Assembly: GCA_031399085.1 (NCBI GenBank) | Contig: JANNOQ010000071.1 | Coordinates: forward strand, 1-64,000 | DNA length: 64,000 bases | From: R-RK-3 sp031399085 | Lineage (GTDB): Bacteria > Pseudomonadota > Alphaproteobacteria > Rhizobiales > Rhodomicrobiaceae | Reading direction: 5' to 3' | Shown: positions 1 to 8,659 of the stretch, piece after piece | How positions within the stretch are numbered: position 1 is the first letter of the stretch | How the letters are laid out: every line of letters starts with the position of its first letter | Notes under the pieces: model-generated | Database searches by the model: none | What the model was told of the DNA's origin: nothing | What the model saw: only the letters and a program-made list of their open reading frames with translations | Program-made: the position numbers and the translations under genes

Positions 1-1481
1 CCTATGTGACGGCGCAGATCTACGGCACGGGCCTGATCGCCTCGCGCTTCCTGGGGATGGACTTCACCGTCGCTGTTTATGTCGGCCTGATCGGCATTCT
101 GCTTTGCGCCATGCTGGGTGGGATGCGGGCCGTCACCTGGACACAGGTGGCACAGTATATCGTTCTGATCGTCGCCTATCTGACGCCGATCATCATTCTG
201 TCGTCGCAGAAATACGGCTTGCCGATCCCGCAATTGACGTACGGTCAGGCCATTCTCGACATTACCGCGCGTGAGCAGCAGATGATCTCGCAAGGTCTGG
301 CGACCGCCGCGGGGCTCAAACCGCATACCACGCCGTTCTTGACATACGATCCACTGAATTATTTCGGACTCATCTTCTGCCTTATGGTTGGCACGGCCTC
401 CTTGCCGCACATTCTGATGCGCTACTTCACAACGCCGAGCGTGCGTGAAGCCCGCGTGTCGGTGGCCTGGTCGCTGTTCTTTATCTTCCTGCTTTACTTC
501 TCGGCGCCCGCTTACGCCGCGTTCTCAAAGCTGGAGGTGTACACCAACCTAATAGGCAGCCCGGTGGCCAGCCTGCCTGCGTGGGTCTACACTTACGGTA
601 ATCTCGGCCTGGTGAAGATCTGCGGGGTCGATGCGACGACCGTCGATGCCGTGGTTGCCGCGTGCGGCAAAATTGCCGGGCAAGGCGGCCTTCTGCGTCT
701 GCAGGACTTCAACATCAATACGGACGTGATCGTGCTCTCCACGCCGGAGATCGCGGGTATGCCGTATGTGATCGCGGGTCTGGTGGCAGCCGGCGGTCTT
801 GCCGCCGCTCTGTCGACGGCCGACGGCCTGCTGCTGGCCATCGCCAATGCACTGTCGCATGACGTTTACTACAAGATGATCGACAAGCACGCGCCCACTA
901 ACCGCCGCCTGATCGTCGCGCGCGTCCTGCTGGTCTTGGTGGCGATAGCGGCGGCGTATACCGCATCGACAAAGCCATCGGACATCCTGGCAATGGTGTC
1001 TTGGGCGTTCTCGCTCGCGGCGGCAGGCCTGTTTCCGGCGCTTGTGATGGGCATCTGGTGGAAACGGGCGAATTCGTTCGGCGCGGTGATGGGCATCATC
1101 GCCGGGTTCGGCATTACGCTGATGTACCTGGTGGTCACCCGTTACTATCCGCAGTTCGGTGTCGAGTTCCTCGGCATGACGTCCAATCTCAACGCCGTCA
1201 CAGGCGCGCCATTGGTCGATCTCGCCAAGCTCGCGGCCGATCCTGCAGTGTGGAACGTGTCGCCGGTGCCGGCCGCTCACCCCTTGGCCTCCAAGGTTGG
1301 CTGGTTCAGCGTCAACAACATCTCTTCGGGGCTGTTCGGCGTGCCGCTTGGGTTCGTCACCATCTGGATCGTCAGCTTGCTGACGCCAGCGCCCTCGCAA
1401 CGCATGTACGACCTTCTGGACAATATAAGGAGGCCGCGCGGCGAGGCTTATCTTGACGAACAGGCTGGTGCCGCCCACTGA
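1..1481 (+). CDS. Sodium/solute symporter, VC_2705/ActP-like (5' end cut by window)
   Basis: The reading frame is open from base 3, so the N-terminus lies outside the window and the GTG at base 6 is internal. The visible 492 residues contain many hydrophobic segments and conserved stretches of the solute:sodium symporter family (SSSF), such as MLGGMRAVTWTQVAQYIVL, GLIFCLMVGTASLPHILMRY (the acetate-permease-like signature) and LAAALSTADGLLLAIANALS. The family imports small carboxylates such as acetate using sodium. Two hydrophilic loops (about residues 65-105 and 395-425 of the visible part) make it resemble the longer VC_2705 subfamily rather than classical ActP. It ends at a strong terminator. 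The substrate cannot be read from the sequence. Confidence 0.85.
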   Translation, partial: YVTAQIYGTGLIASRFLGMDFTVAVYVGLIGILLCAMLGGMRAVTWTQVAQYIVLIVAYLTPIIILSSQKYGLPIPQLTYGQAILDITAREQQMISQGLATAAGLKPHTTPFLTYDPLNYFGLIFCLMVGTASLPHILMRYFTTPSVREARVSVAWSLFFIFLLYFSAPAYAAFSKLEVYTNLIGSPVASLPAWVYTYGNLGLVKICGVDATTVDAVVAACGKIAGQGGLLRLQDFNINTDVIVLSTPEIAGMPYVIAGLVAAGGLAAALSTADGLLLAIANALSHDVYYKMIDKHAPTNRRLIVARVLLVLVAIAAAYTASTKPSDILAMVSWAFSLAAAGLFPALVMGIWWKRANSFGAVMGIIAGFGITLMYLVVTRYYPQFGVEFLGMTSNLNAVTGAPLVDLAKLAADPAVWNVSPVPAAHPLASKVGWFSVNNISSGLFGVPLGFVTIWIVSLLTPAPSQRMYDLLDNIRRPRGEAYLDEQAGAAH

Positions 1482-1489
1482 CGTCAGCA

Positions 1490-1519
1490 AAAGCGAGGCC
1501 CTCGTGGCCTCGCTTTTTT
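1490..1519 (+). terminator. Rho-independent terminator after the symporter gene
   Basis: A perfect 11-bp stem (AAAGCGAGGCC / GGCCTCGCTTT) with a 5-nt loop runs into a T run, 9 nt after the symporter stop codon. Confidence 0.9.
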
Positions 1520-1603
1520 ATTTCCGGTACGATTGTGATTGACATCCGCGCTGCGGACCCGCTTTTCCAGCGGCTAGCACATGCGGCAAGGACAAGCGAA
1601 CCG

Positions 1604-1894
1604 ATGGATTTCTGGGTCTTTCAAATTCCTAACCTCATCCTCGCGGCGATCATGTACACGCTGATCGGGCGGTTTCTCATGTCGCTGATCTTCTCGCCCG
1701 ATAGCGACAAGGTCATCTGGCGCGTTTTCGTGCAAATCACGGACCCATTCGTCAAAGCCGCGCGCTTCGTGACGCCGCAGATCGTGCATGTGAACCTGCT
1801 GGTGCTATTCGCCGCCCTGTGGACATTACTGGCACGCATCGGCATCTACATGACCCTTGCCGCCGCCGGCCTGCGGCCGACCGTTGGAGCCTGA
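1604..1894 (+). CDS. YggT-like small membrane protein
   Basis: This 96-residue protein has two hydrophobic segments (about residues 4-28 and 63-88) separated by SPDSDKVIWRVFVQITDPFV and RFVTPQIV, which resembles the YggT family (LTDPxLxPxRRxxPP). YggT proteins are inner-membrane proteins of uncertain role, sometimes linked to osmotic stress or cell-division complexes. The frame is open upstream to 1535, but the ATG at 1604 has an AAGGA about 12 nt upstream and starts directly before the first hydrophobic segment, so it is preferred. The stop is 4 nt before the next ATG, suggesting a two-gene unit. The family assignment is moderate. Confidence 0.6.
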   Translation: MDFWVFQIPNLILAAIMYTLIGRFLMSLIFSPDSDKVIWRVFVQITDPFVKAARFVTPQIVHVNLLVLFAALWTLLARIGIYMTLAAAGLRPTVGA

Positions 1895-1898
1895 CCCC

Positions 1899-2258
1899 AT
1901 GCAGCAGGACGATCTCGACGAACGCGAAGCGCTGATGAAGCGCGATGTCATGCTGATCGCGATCGCTGCGCTGTCCCTGCTCAACGGGATGCATTTCTCC
2001 CCGCTTTTCGATCCAGCCTTCGTGCTGTTCCGTGTTTTCGCGCCGGGCTTCTTCATCTCGTCGCCCTTGCTATTGTTCTATTTCACTTCTCTGCTGCTGT
2101 CCGCCGCCACGCTGATCATAGCCGGCGTGCCCGCCGCGCTATTCGAGCGCTTCACCGGGCGCACGCAGACCGACGCCGCTTCGCTCGGCATCTGGCTCAT
2201 CGCGACGATGGCCCTCACGGCGCCCTCGTTTTTGGCGAAGGGCGGAATTTTCAATTAG
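1899..2258 (+). CDS. Hypothetical membrane protein
   Basis: The 119-residue product starts MQQDDLDEREALMKRD, followed by hydrophobic stretches at about residues 15-30, 40-75 and 95-112, so three or four membrane segments are likely. The ATG at 1899 is 4 nt after the preceding stop codon and was chosen over upstream in-frame codons inside the YggT-like gene. No family is recognised. Tight spacing suggests co-transcription and perhaps a shared membrane role with the YggT-like protein. Confidence 0.55.
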   Translation: MQQDDLDEREALMKRDVMLIAIAALSLLNGMHFSPLFDPAFVLFRVFAPGFFISSPLLLFYFTSLLLSAATLIIAGVPAALFERFTGRTQTDAASLGIWLIATMALTAPSFLAKGGIFN

Positions 2259-2315
2259 GGTCACAGCAGCGCTCGACGGCGCCGGGGTCAACTAGGAGTG
2301 ACTTGCGCGGGCCAT

Positions 2316-2359
2316 GATCGCCATGCATCATGAGGGTGAGCGGTATTTGGATGGCGATC
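2316..2359. other. Inverted repeat upstream of a small membrane gene
   Basis: GATCGCCAT (2316-2324) and ATGGCGATC (2351-2359) form a perfect 9-bp inverted repeat with a 26-nt loop, ending 11 nt before the next start codon. It could be a leader hairpin or an operator. No T run follows, so it is not a typical terminator. Confidence 0.35.
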
Positions 2360-2369
2360 GTCCAGGATC

Positions 2370-2735
2370 ATGCACCGAGTACAAGAAATAGCGTGGGTTT
2401 CCGTCGCGCGTGGATGCGGGTTCGCCGCCCTCGCGATCGTCACCCTGATGTTTGGCATGTCGGGCAACATTCCTGGCGCATTCAAGGCTGGCGGCATTCT
2501 CACGCTCATCACCAGCCTGATTCTGCTGTTCAGAGGCTGGCAAGCGCCCAAACGGCCCTATAAGCGCACCGAAGTCTGGATGATGCTGGAGCCGGACGAC
2601 CGCCCGCAGCCCGCTTTAGCGCAGACGCTGATCGGCGAGACCTTGAAGCAAACCTATCTCACATTCGCCCTGCATTCGACGCTTCTCGCGGGGGGGATGT
2701 TCGCGGTGTCGCTGTTTTTCGGGTTGATTTCGTGA
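2370..2735 (+). CDS. Hypothetical membrane protein
   Basis: The product has 121 residues, with hydrophobic segments at about residues 15-30, 38-56 and 95-118 and a hydrophilic middle containing PKRPYKRTEVW. An AGGA immediately upstream of the ATG at 2370 supports the start. No family is recognised. The TGA stop is followed without any gap, and in the same frame, by the remnant of an MFS transporter, so a deletion junction probably lies at or near the stop codon and the natural C-terminus may once have been different. Confidence 0.5.
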   Translation: MHRVQEIAWVSVARGCGFAALAIVTLMFGMSGNIPGAFKAGGILTLITSLILLFRGWQAPKRPYKRTEVWMMLEPDDRPQPALAQTLIGETLKQTYLTFALHSTLLAGGMFAVSLFFGLIS

Positions 2736-2879
2736 AGGCCGCTCTTGGCGACGGCGATCGTAGCGGCCACCGGCAACATCTACGCCGGGCTTTGGTATCC
2801 GATCATCGTGGCCGCGATGACGGTGGTCATCGGTGCGCTGTTCCTGCGGGATCAAACGGACCGTCCGCTGCACGAATAG
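2736..2879 (+). pseudogene. C-terminal remnant of an MHS-family MFS transporter
   Basis: Translation directly after the TGA of the preceding gene gives LLATAIVAATGNIYAGLWYP followed by IIVAAMTVVIGALFL and a short charged tail ending at TAG 2877-2879. This matches the last transmembrane helices of metabolite:H+ symporter (MHS/KgtP-like) members of the major facilitator superfamily, which typically end with NIYxGLWYPI and FLPETKDR. Only about 46 codons remain and there is no start codon with a ribosome binding site, so it is a decayed fragment. It shows that a roughly 430-residue transporter gene was deleted here. Confidence 0.7.
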
Positions 2880-2909
2880 CGATCGCTATCGGTTGAAGCG
2901 AATTTGAAG

Positions 2910-2941
2910 CTAAGGCGGGGAAATCCCCGCCTTAGTTTTTG
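2910..2941 (+). terminator. Rho-independent terminator
   Basis: A perfect 11-bp stem CTAAGGCGGGG / CCCCGCCTTAG with loop AAAT is followed by a T run. It follows the decayed transporter tail, so it probably once ended that gene, and it now separates the plus-strand genes from the convergent minus-strand gene. Confidence 0.9.
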
Positions 2942-2969
2942 TTCTCACGCAGTTCGATACGAATTTTGC

Positions 2970-3245
2970 TTAGTAAGCGAAGCCTTCGTTTTCGTGCTGG
3001 ACCCGCCTTCGGTGCCGGGCATTGTTCATTTCGAGCTGCAATTGTTGGCCAAGGTCGCTCTGGCTATGTTTTGCTGCGGGCTTGGTTTTCGCCTTAAGCT
3101 TGTTGCTTGCGGAGGCATCGAGCTGACAGACCTTGTTGCCTTGGATCCAAACCGCCTTATAGCCGTTCGGACACGCCGAAGCCGAACCGAGCATGGCGAT
3201 TGTGATGAAAGCGGCAATTGCGGATGTGGCGAGAGTCTTCATCAT
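2970..3245 (-). CDS. Small secreted protein of unknown function
   Basis: The 91-residue product starts MMKTLATSAIAAFITIAMLG and continues with SASA, a typical Sec signal peptide (cleavage predicted near residue 24). The mature part begins with CPNGYKAVWIQGNKVCQLD, a short segment with two cysteines that could form a disulfide, followed by a lysine- and arginine-rich tail. GAGGAAA lies 6-7 nt upstream of the first ATG and supports the start. No family name can be given. Periplasmic location is inferred from the signal peptide. Confidence 0.6.
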   Translation of the reverse strand: MMKTLATSAIAAFITIAMLGSASACPNGYKAVWIQGNKVCQLDASASNKLKAKTKPAAKHSQSDLGQQLQLEMNNARHRRRVQHENEGFAY

Positions 3246-3398
3246 GGCGTTTCCTCTTGCGATTAGAGAACGGGATCGTTCTTCTCGGATATTGGTCGCT
3301 ATGAGCGGCCAGAAGGTTCACATTCCTCGACGAAATCCAACTGGTTCGTCGCATGTGACGCTCCAACAATGTGGAAGCCCCGCAAAGGCTGGATTCCC

Positions 3399-3436
3399 TC
3401 GCTCCCAATAATGATATAGTCCAATCATGGGAGCGA
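3399..3436 (+). promoter_or_regulatory. Hairpin enclosing the uvrD start codon
   Basis: TCGCTCCCA (3399-3407) is a perfect 9-nt inverted match to TGGGAGCGA (3428-3436). The right arm contains the last two bases of the ATG at 3427-3429 and the first codons of the helicase gene; the loop is 20 nt. In mRNA this would place the start codon at the base of a stem. The structure is seen directly; translational control is inference. Confidence 0.45.
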
Positions 3437-5787
3437 ATCGCAAGGAAGCCTTGGAAGCTGCATCCGTGCCGCCGGATAAGGTAGAGGATACAGCGCTTGT
3501 CCCGCTATCGCGCCGGGCGATGGCCGTGCCGCCTTACCTCAATGGCCTCAATGCGGAGCAGCGCGAAGCTGTCGAGTCGCTCGATGGGCCTGTGCTCGTT
3601 TTAGCGGGCGCCGGCACGGGGAAGACGCGCGTGCTGACCACCCGGATCGCGCATATTCTGGCCACGCAGCGAGCCTTCCCGTCGCAAATCCTTTCCGTCA
3701 CCTTCACCAACAAAGCCGCGCGGGAAATGAAGCACCGCATCGGCCAATTGGTCGGAGGCGCGGTCGAAGGCATGCCGTGGCTTGGCACGTTCCACTCAAT
3801 CGGCGCGCGGATTTTGCGCTATCACGCCGAACTCGTCGGCTTGCAGCCGTCATTCACCGTGCTCGACACGGACGACCAGCTCCGGCTGCTGAAACAGGTC
3901 ATCCAGGCCGACCGCCTGGACGAAAAGCGCTGGACGCCGCGTCATCTGTCGAGCCTGATCGATAGTTGGAAAAATCGCGGCTTGATGCCGGGCAAAGTGC
4001 CCGCGGGCGAGGCGTTCGCTTTCGCCAACGGCAAGGGCGCCGAGCTTTACGCGGCTTATCAGAAGCGGCTGAAGGAGCTGAACGCGGCCGATTTCGGCGA
4101 TCTGCTCTTGGAAAACCTCCGGCTGTTCACCGAGCACCCGGAAATTTTGAAGAGCTTTCACGATCGTTTCCGCTTCATGCTGGTGGACGAATATCAGGAC
4201 ACCAACGTCGCACAATATCTCTGGCTGCGGCTGCTCGCCCAGGGCAATCACAATATTTGCTGCGTCGGCGACGACGATCAGTCGATCTATGGCTGGCGCG
4301 GTGCGGAAGTGGACAATATTCTGCGCTTCGAGGCCGATTTCCCCGGCGCGAAGGTGATCCGGCTGGAGCGCAATTACCGCTCGACGGGCAATATTCTCGG
4401 GGCCGCCTCGCACCTCATCGCGCATAATACGGGGCGGCTCGGCAAGACGCTGCACACCGATGACGCGGCTGGCGAAAAGCTGACCCTGCGCGGCGTCTGG
4501 GACGACGAATCCGAGGCGCGCGCGGTTTCGGATGAAATCGGCGAATTGCAGCGGCGCGAGCATTCCCTCAATCAGGTGGCCATCCTCGTGCGCGCCTCGT
4601 TTCAGATGCGCGCCTTTGAGGACCGCTTCGTCGCGATCAACCTGCCCTACCGCGTCATCGGCGGCCCGCGCTTTTATGAGCGGCAGGAAATCAAGGACGC
4701 GATCGCCTATCTCGACGTGGCGCACAATCCGGCCAACGATCTGAAATTCGAGCGCATCGTCAATGTGCCCAAGCGCGGCCTTGGCGAAACCGCGCTGCGC
4801 ACGATCCATCAATTCGCCCGCGCTGAGGGGCGGCCGCTGTTCGACGCCGCGCGCTTCCTTTCCCAGACCGAGGAACTGAAGCCGCAAGCCCGAAAGCCGC
4901 TGGCGGCCCTCGTCGCGGCGTTCGAGCAATGGCGCGGCCTGCTCGCCACCATGCGCCACACCGAAGTTGCCCAGATTATTCTCGACGAGTCCGGCTACAC
5001 CGCGATGTGGCAGAACGACAAGACCCCGCAAGCCCCGGCGCGGCTTGAAAACCTGAAAGAACTCATCCGCTTCATGGACGAGTTCGACACGCTCGGGGCC
5101 TTTCTCGAACACGTATCGCTGGTCATGGACGCCGATCAGAACAGCGACGGCGAGCGGGTGAGCTTGATGACGCTGCACGCCGCCAAGGGTCTCGAATTCG
5201 AGACGGTCTTTCTTCCCGGCTGGGAGGAGGGGCTGTTCCCGCATCAGCGCTCGATGGACGAGAGCGGCCTAGCGGGGCTGGAAGAGGAGCGGCGGCTCGC
5301 CTATGTCGGCATCACCCGCGCCAAGAGCCGCGCGCACATTTCCTTCGCGCAAAATCGGCGCGTGCATGGCCTGTGGCAAACCGCTCTGCCCTCGCGTTTC
5401 ATCGATGAACTGCCCGAGGCCCATGTCGATCCAATTCAGGATGCCAGCTCGATGGGCGGCTATGGGCAGGGTCCAGGCTTCTCCGATGCCGGCGCGGGCC
5501 GCATGAACGCAGGCTATTCGAGCCCCGGCTGGCAGCGCGCGCAAAGCTTCTATCAGGCGCAGGAAACCGCCCGTCCGACGCCGGGCCGCCGCGGTGCGCC
5601 CTTCATCGAGGGCGAATTGGTCGCCTCCAGCAGCGGCGAGCCTTGCGGCTTGGAGCTTGGCGAGCGCATTTTCCATGAGAAGTTCGGTTATGGCTATATT
5701 GCCGAGATCGACGGCAACAAGCTTACGGTGGATTTCGACAAAGCGGGCCGTAAACGGGTTGTGGCTTCATTCGTCACCCGCGCGTAA
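3427..5787 (+). CDS. uvrD: ATP-dependent DNA helicase UvrD/PcrA (SF1A)
   Basis: This 786-residue protein is a 3'-to-5' superfamily 1 helicase of the UvrD/Rep/PcrA type, acting in nucleotide excision and mismatch repair and in replication-fork processing. Visible motifs are Q motif LNAEQREAV (about 41-49), Walker A GAGTGKT (61-67), motif Ia TFTNKAAREM, motif II VDEYQDTN (about 252-259), motif III GDDDQSIYGWRGA, motif IV RLERNYRS, motif V VSLMTLHAAKGLEFE and motif VI RRLAYVGITRAK. The C-terminus (KFGYGYIAEIDGNKLTVDFD) is the Tudor-like domain that contacts RNA polymerase in PcrA. Length is normal. The start at 3427 gives a 30-residue leader before the core; the ATG at codon 32 is an alternative. 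A hairpin covers the chosen start. Confidence 0.95.
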   Translation: MGANRKEALEAASVPPDKVEDTALVPLSRRAMAVPPYLNGLNAEQREAVESLDGPVLVLAGAGTGKTRVLTTRIAHILATQRAFPSQILSVTFTNKAAREMKHRIGQLVGGAVEGMPWLGTFHSIGARILRYHAELVGLQPSFTVLDTDDQLRLLKQVIQADRLDEKRWTPRHLSSLIDSWKNRGLMPGKVPAGEAFAFANGKGAELYAAYQKRLKELNAADFGDLLLENLRLFTEHPEILKSFHDRFRFMLVDEYQDTNVAQYLWLRLLAQGNHNICCVGDDDQSIYGWRGAEVDNILRFEADFPGAKVIRLERNYRSTGNILGAASHLIAHNTGRLGKTLHTDDAAGEKLTLRGVWDDESEARAVSDEIGELQRREHSLNQVAILVRASFQMRAFEDRFVAINLPYRVIGGPRFYERQEIKDAIAYLDVAHNPANDLKFERIVNVPKRGLGETALRTIHQFARAEGRPLFDAARFLSQTEELKPQARKPLAALVAAFEQWRGLLATMRHTEVAQIILDESGYTAMWQNDKTPQAPARLENLKELIRFMDEFDTLGAFLEHVSLVMDADQNSDGERVSLMTLHAAKGLEFETVFLPGWEEGLFPHQRSMDESGLAGLEEERRLAYVGITRAKSRAHISFAQNRRVHGLWQTALPSRFIDELPEAHVDPIQDASSMGGYGQGPGFSDAGAGRMNAGYSSPGWQRAQSFYQAQETARPTPGRRGAPFIEGELVASSSGEPCGLELGERIFHEKFGYGYIAEIDGNKLTVDFDKAGRKRVVASFVTRA

Positions 5788-5991
5788 CACGCAACCGAAC
5801 AAAAAACGCTTGCGCAAGTCTTGACGGAACCTTCGATTGATCAAAAATCCCTTTAAAAACAAGCGGTCAAAGCCTTCCGATCGTTCAACAACAAACCATC
5901 GCGGTAGCGATCTCTGCCCGCTTCCCGCGCAGCGACATTCATACTATTATCCCGAACTCATTTACATAACTCGTTAGATGGGGCCGACGGC

Positions 5992-7344
5992 ATGACTGTT
6001 ACAGCAGCCAAACCGGTATTGAGCGAATTTGGAGCCATGCGCGCACCCGACGCCAGCCCGCTCGATATGGCGGCGTCCGCGGGCGTGGAGCCGAGTTTCA
6101 TTCCCGTTTCGCGTTCGGATCTGTTGACCGCGCTGCTCAGCCATGAGCGGTGGACCAGTGCAAGCGAGCGGGCCAAGGCGGTCGATGTGTTGGAGAAAAT
6201 CGGATATCTCCGGCAACATAAATCGGGGTTGACGCTCAACCAGCTCAGCGACGTTTACGACCCGTTCAATCCCGACGACGAGACGGTGAACGTGGCCAAG
6301 CCATCCGAATTGGAACGGCTGGAAAAGCGGCGCGTCTTTAATGCGAAGCTGAAGGAACTGGTTACCAGCGCCAATTACACCGAGCTGGCCCCAGCGGAGT
6401 TGGAGGAAATCCTCAACAATGCGACGCCGGACGGCGTCCATGTCGATGTGGATTTCAAGGAATATGACGTCAAGCTGATCTTTTACCGTGGCCAGGCGCA
6501 GCTTCAGAAATCCAAACGCGACATCCGGCGCTTATACCTTAAGCACACAGTTTATCATGTGCCCACCTATGGGCGGTTATTCCTCGCCATCAAATTCAAA
6601 CCAGAAGACGTGCGGGTCGAGGAGATCATGCGCGATGACAATCTCGACGAGAAAAAGGCTCGTAAAAAACTTCGGAAAATGCGGCGGATGCTGCCGCCGT
6701 TTTTATCCACCGATCATATCTACCTCAAGGTTTTCAAAAACATCCCGCGCTATGATGTCGAGATGCTCTTCCCCAATATTCGCGTGAAGATGAAATATAG
6801 CGACAAGCTCCAGCTCGGAGGCAGTGCCGTTTTTGGCACCGCCACATGGGTGCTCGGAACAGCCTCGAAGCTTTTCTTCATCGCCGCGCTCTCCCCTATC
6901 GTGCTGGCGGGCGCTCTCGCCACGGGCGTTGGCGGCATCATGTATACCCAGGTCCGCAACATTTTCATCACCCGCGACAAATATAGAATGCAGCTGGCTC
7001 AGAGCCTTTATTTCCAGAACCTTGCCAATAATCAGGGCGCACTAGCGCTGATCGTCGACGATGCCGAGGAGGAAGACATAAAGGAAGAGGCGCTGCTCTA
7101 CATGCATTTGCTGCGCACGCCCGTCCATGCCACCCAGCTCGACAATCTCCGGATGCGAGTCGGCGCGTTTCTGACGGAGCATTTCGACGTCGATGTGCAC
7201 TTCGACATTCACGACGCCCTGCAGCGGCTGATCGGGATGGGCCTGGTGACGCAATCTCCGGCCGGCGATTTACGCGCCATGCCGCTGGATGAAGCGGGCA
7301 ACTATCTGCGCGACCGGTGGTGCAGCCTGGTGGATGCGCGTTAG
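5992..7344 (+). CDS. DUF3754 / TMEM143-family membrane protein
   Basis: The 450-residue product resembles the DUF3754 family, whose eukaryotic member is the mitochondrial protein TMEM143. Supporting features are a long soluble N-terminal part (about 1-280), two adjacent hydrophobic segments (about 285-325: FGTATWVLGTASKLFFIAAL and PIVLAGALATGVGGIM), and the conserved sequence YFQNLANNQGALALIVDDA followed by EEEDIKEEALLYM. A winged-helix-like end (LQRLIGMGLVTQSPAGDLRA) closes the protein. The biochemical role of the family is unknown. The stop lies 3 nt before prmA, so both genes are probably transcribed together from the 200-bp gap after uvrD. Confidence 0.7.
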   Translation: MTVTAAKPVLSEFGAMRAPDASPLDMAASAGVEPSFIPVSRSDLLTALLSHERWTSASERAKAVDVLEKIGYLRQHKSGLTLNQLSDVYDPFNPDDETVNVAKPSELERLEKRRVFNAKLKELVTSANYTELAPAELEEILNNATPDGVHVDVDFKEYDVKLIFYRGQAQLQKSKRDIRRLYLKHTVYHVPTYGRLFLAIKFKPEDVRVEEIMRDDNLDEKKARKKLRKMRRMLPPFLSTDHIYLKVFKNIPRYDVEMLFPNIRVKMKYSDKLQLGGSAVFGTATWVLGTASKLFFIAALSPIVLAGALATGVGGIMYTQVRNIFITRDKYRMQLAQSLYFQNLANNQGALALIVDDAEEEDIKEEALLYMHLLRTPVHATQLDNLRMRVGAFLTEHFDVDVHFDIHDALQRLIGMGLVTQSPAGDLRAMPLDEAGNYLRDRWCSLVDAR

Positions 7345-7347
7345 ATC

Positions 7348-8220
7348 ATGCCCACCCATAAGGCCGAGATTTTGGCCTCCAAGGCCGATGTCGCGATTCT
7401 GACGAGCCTATTTACCGAAATGCTGGACCCGCCGCCCGCCATTAGCGCAAGCGAGGCGGCTGGCGGCTGGCTGCTGGAGGTTTATTTCGTTGAGCCGCCG
7501 GAGGCTGATGAGCTTGGCGCCATTGCCGACAGCTTCCCGCATTTTGCTGCGATCCGCGACCTCACGCTAGAGACGCTTCCCGACGAGGATTGGGTCGCAA
7601 CGACGCAGCGCGGCCTGCACCCGATCGAGGCTGGACGATTTTTTCTGCATGGCAGCCACGATCGCGCCAAAGCGAAAGGCAAAGCCTACGCCATCGAAAT
7701 TGACGCCGGTCAAGCCTTCGGCACCGCGCACCACGGCACCACGCGAGGCTGCCTTATATTGCTGGACCGGCTGGCGAAAAAACACCGTGTGAAATGCGCC
7801 CTCGACCTTGGCACTGGCTCGGGCGTCCTGGCAATCGCGACAGCCAAGGCATTATGCAGCGATATCGTGGCCGGCGATATCGACTCTATCGCCATCGCCG
7901 TAGCCAAGGAGAATTTCACCTTGAATGGCGTGGCGCCGCAGATCATGGCGGTAACCGCCACCGGCACGCGCCATCCGGCCATTGCCGAGAGAGCGCCCTA
8001 CGATCTGGTGATGGCTAACATTTTGGCCGGTCCGTTGATAGCATTCGCGCCAGCGATTGCGAAAATCATCGCGCCGGCGGGGCACTTGATTCTTTCCGGC
8101 CTGCTCGACCATCAAGCCCGCCAGGTTCGCGCACGCTATTTGGCGCAAGGGTTTGTGTTTTTCGCCAGCCTATCGATTGAGGGATGGACCGCGCTCCACA
8201 TGCGGCGGCGCGGCGCGTAA
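7348..8220 (+). CDS. prmA: Ribosomal protein L11 methyltransferase
   Basis: The 290-residue product matches PrmA, which methylates ribosomal protein L11 with S-adenosylmethionine in the cytoplasm. It has the substrate-recognition N-terminal domain with EDWVATTQRGLHPIEAGRF, the AFGTAHHGTTRGCL segment typical of PrmA, the SAM-binding motif ALDLGTGSGVLAIATAKAL (about 150-168) and the catalytic loop DLVMANILAGPLIAFAP (family form NILxxPL). The ATG at 7348 follows the DUF3754 stop by 3 nt. Length is normal. Confidence 0.92.
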   Translation: MPTHKAEILASKADVAILTSLFTEMLDPPPAISASEAAGGWLLEVYFVEPPEADELGAIADSFPHFAAIRDLTLETLPDEDWVATTQRGLHPIEAGRFFLHGSHDRAKAKGKAYAIEIDAGQAFGTAHHGTTRGCLILLDRLAKKHRVKCALDLGTGSGVLAIATAKALCSDIVAGDIDSIAIAVAKENFTLNGVAPQIMAVTATGTRHPAIAERAPYDLVMANILAGPLIAFAPAIAKIIAPAGHLILSGLLDHQARQVRARYLAQGFVFFASLSIEGWTALHMRRRGA

Positions 8221-8236
8221 ACTGACTTGCCGCACT

Positions 8237-8470
8237 CTACCGTGATACATCCGTCCGGCACGTTTTGAGCAGTAACGCAGCCATCCTCGTCTTGTTGAAG
8301 CCGAAACGCTCCCGATCTGCATGATCCAGCCTCAGCAAATATGCGGCAATGCGCCGATCTGCGTCGATCTGACGAGTTTCCAGATAACGCTGGAAGAGGC
8401 GCCCTGCCATGTCGCGCCAGGATTTGTTTCTCGACCCAGATTTGAGCGTGTCGTCGTAGAAGGTGGCCAT
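8237..8470 (-). CDS. Hypothetical 77-residue protein
   Basis: The frame is open up to 8698, but that start would overlap the divergent aminopeptidase gene. The ATG at 8470 is preceded by GAGGCG at a suitable distance and gives a compact 77-residue charged protein starting MATFYDDTLKSGSRNKSWRD. It contains many Arg and Asp residues and no signal peptide. No family is recognised. It is convergent with prmA, with 16 nt between the stops. Confidence 0.5.
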   Translation of the reverse strand: MATFYDDTLKSGSRNKSWRDMAGRLFQRYLETRQIDADRRIAAYLLRLDHADRERFGFNKTRMAALLLKTCRTDVSR

Positions 8471-8659
8471 GATCGCCTCATGCGGACCGGCTAAAGCCCG
8501 CGCCGATATTTCAACGAATAGTAATATCGCGCATTGGGCCTCGCCTGAGCAGCCGCCCTTGCTGCATCGCAGCAATGCGGTCGCCGCATGGCGCAAGGCT
8601 TGGCTTATCCGGCGCGGGCGCATCTTGATATGCCTAGCGTTCGCGCGTAAAAATTCGGT

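Noticed and set aside
3268..3283. GAACGGGATCGTTC as a LexA box
   Set aside because: The half-sites are inverted with a 6-nt spacer, not the alphaproteobacterial direct repeat with 7 nt, and the nearest gene is a small secreted protein.
3850..5244. Open frame of 464 codons on the minus strand opposite uvrD
   Set aside because: It mirrors a high-GC coding strand, has no recognisable motifs, and the plus strand has a complete helicase with all motifs.
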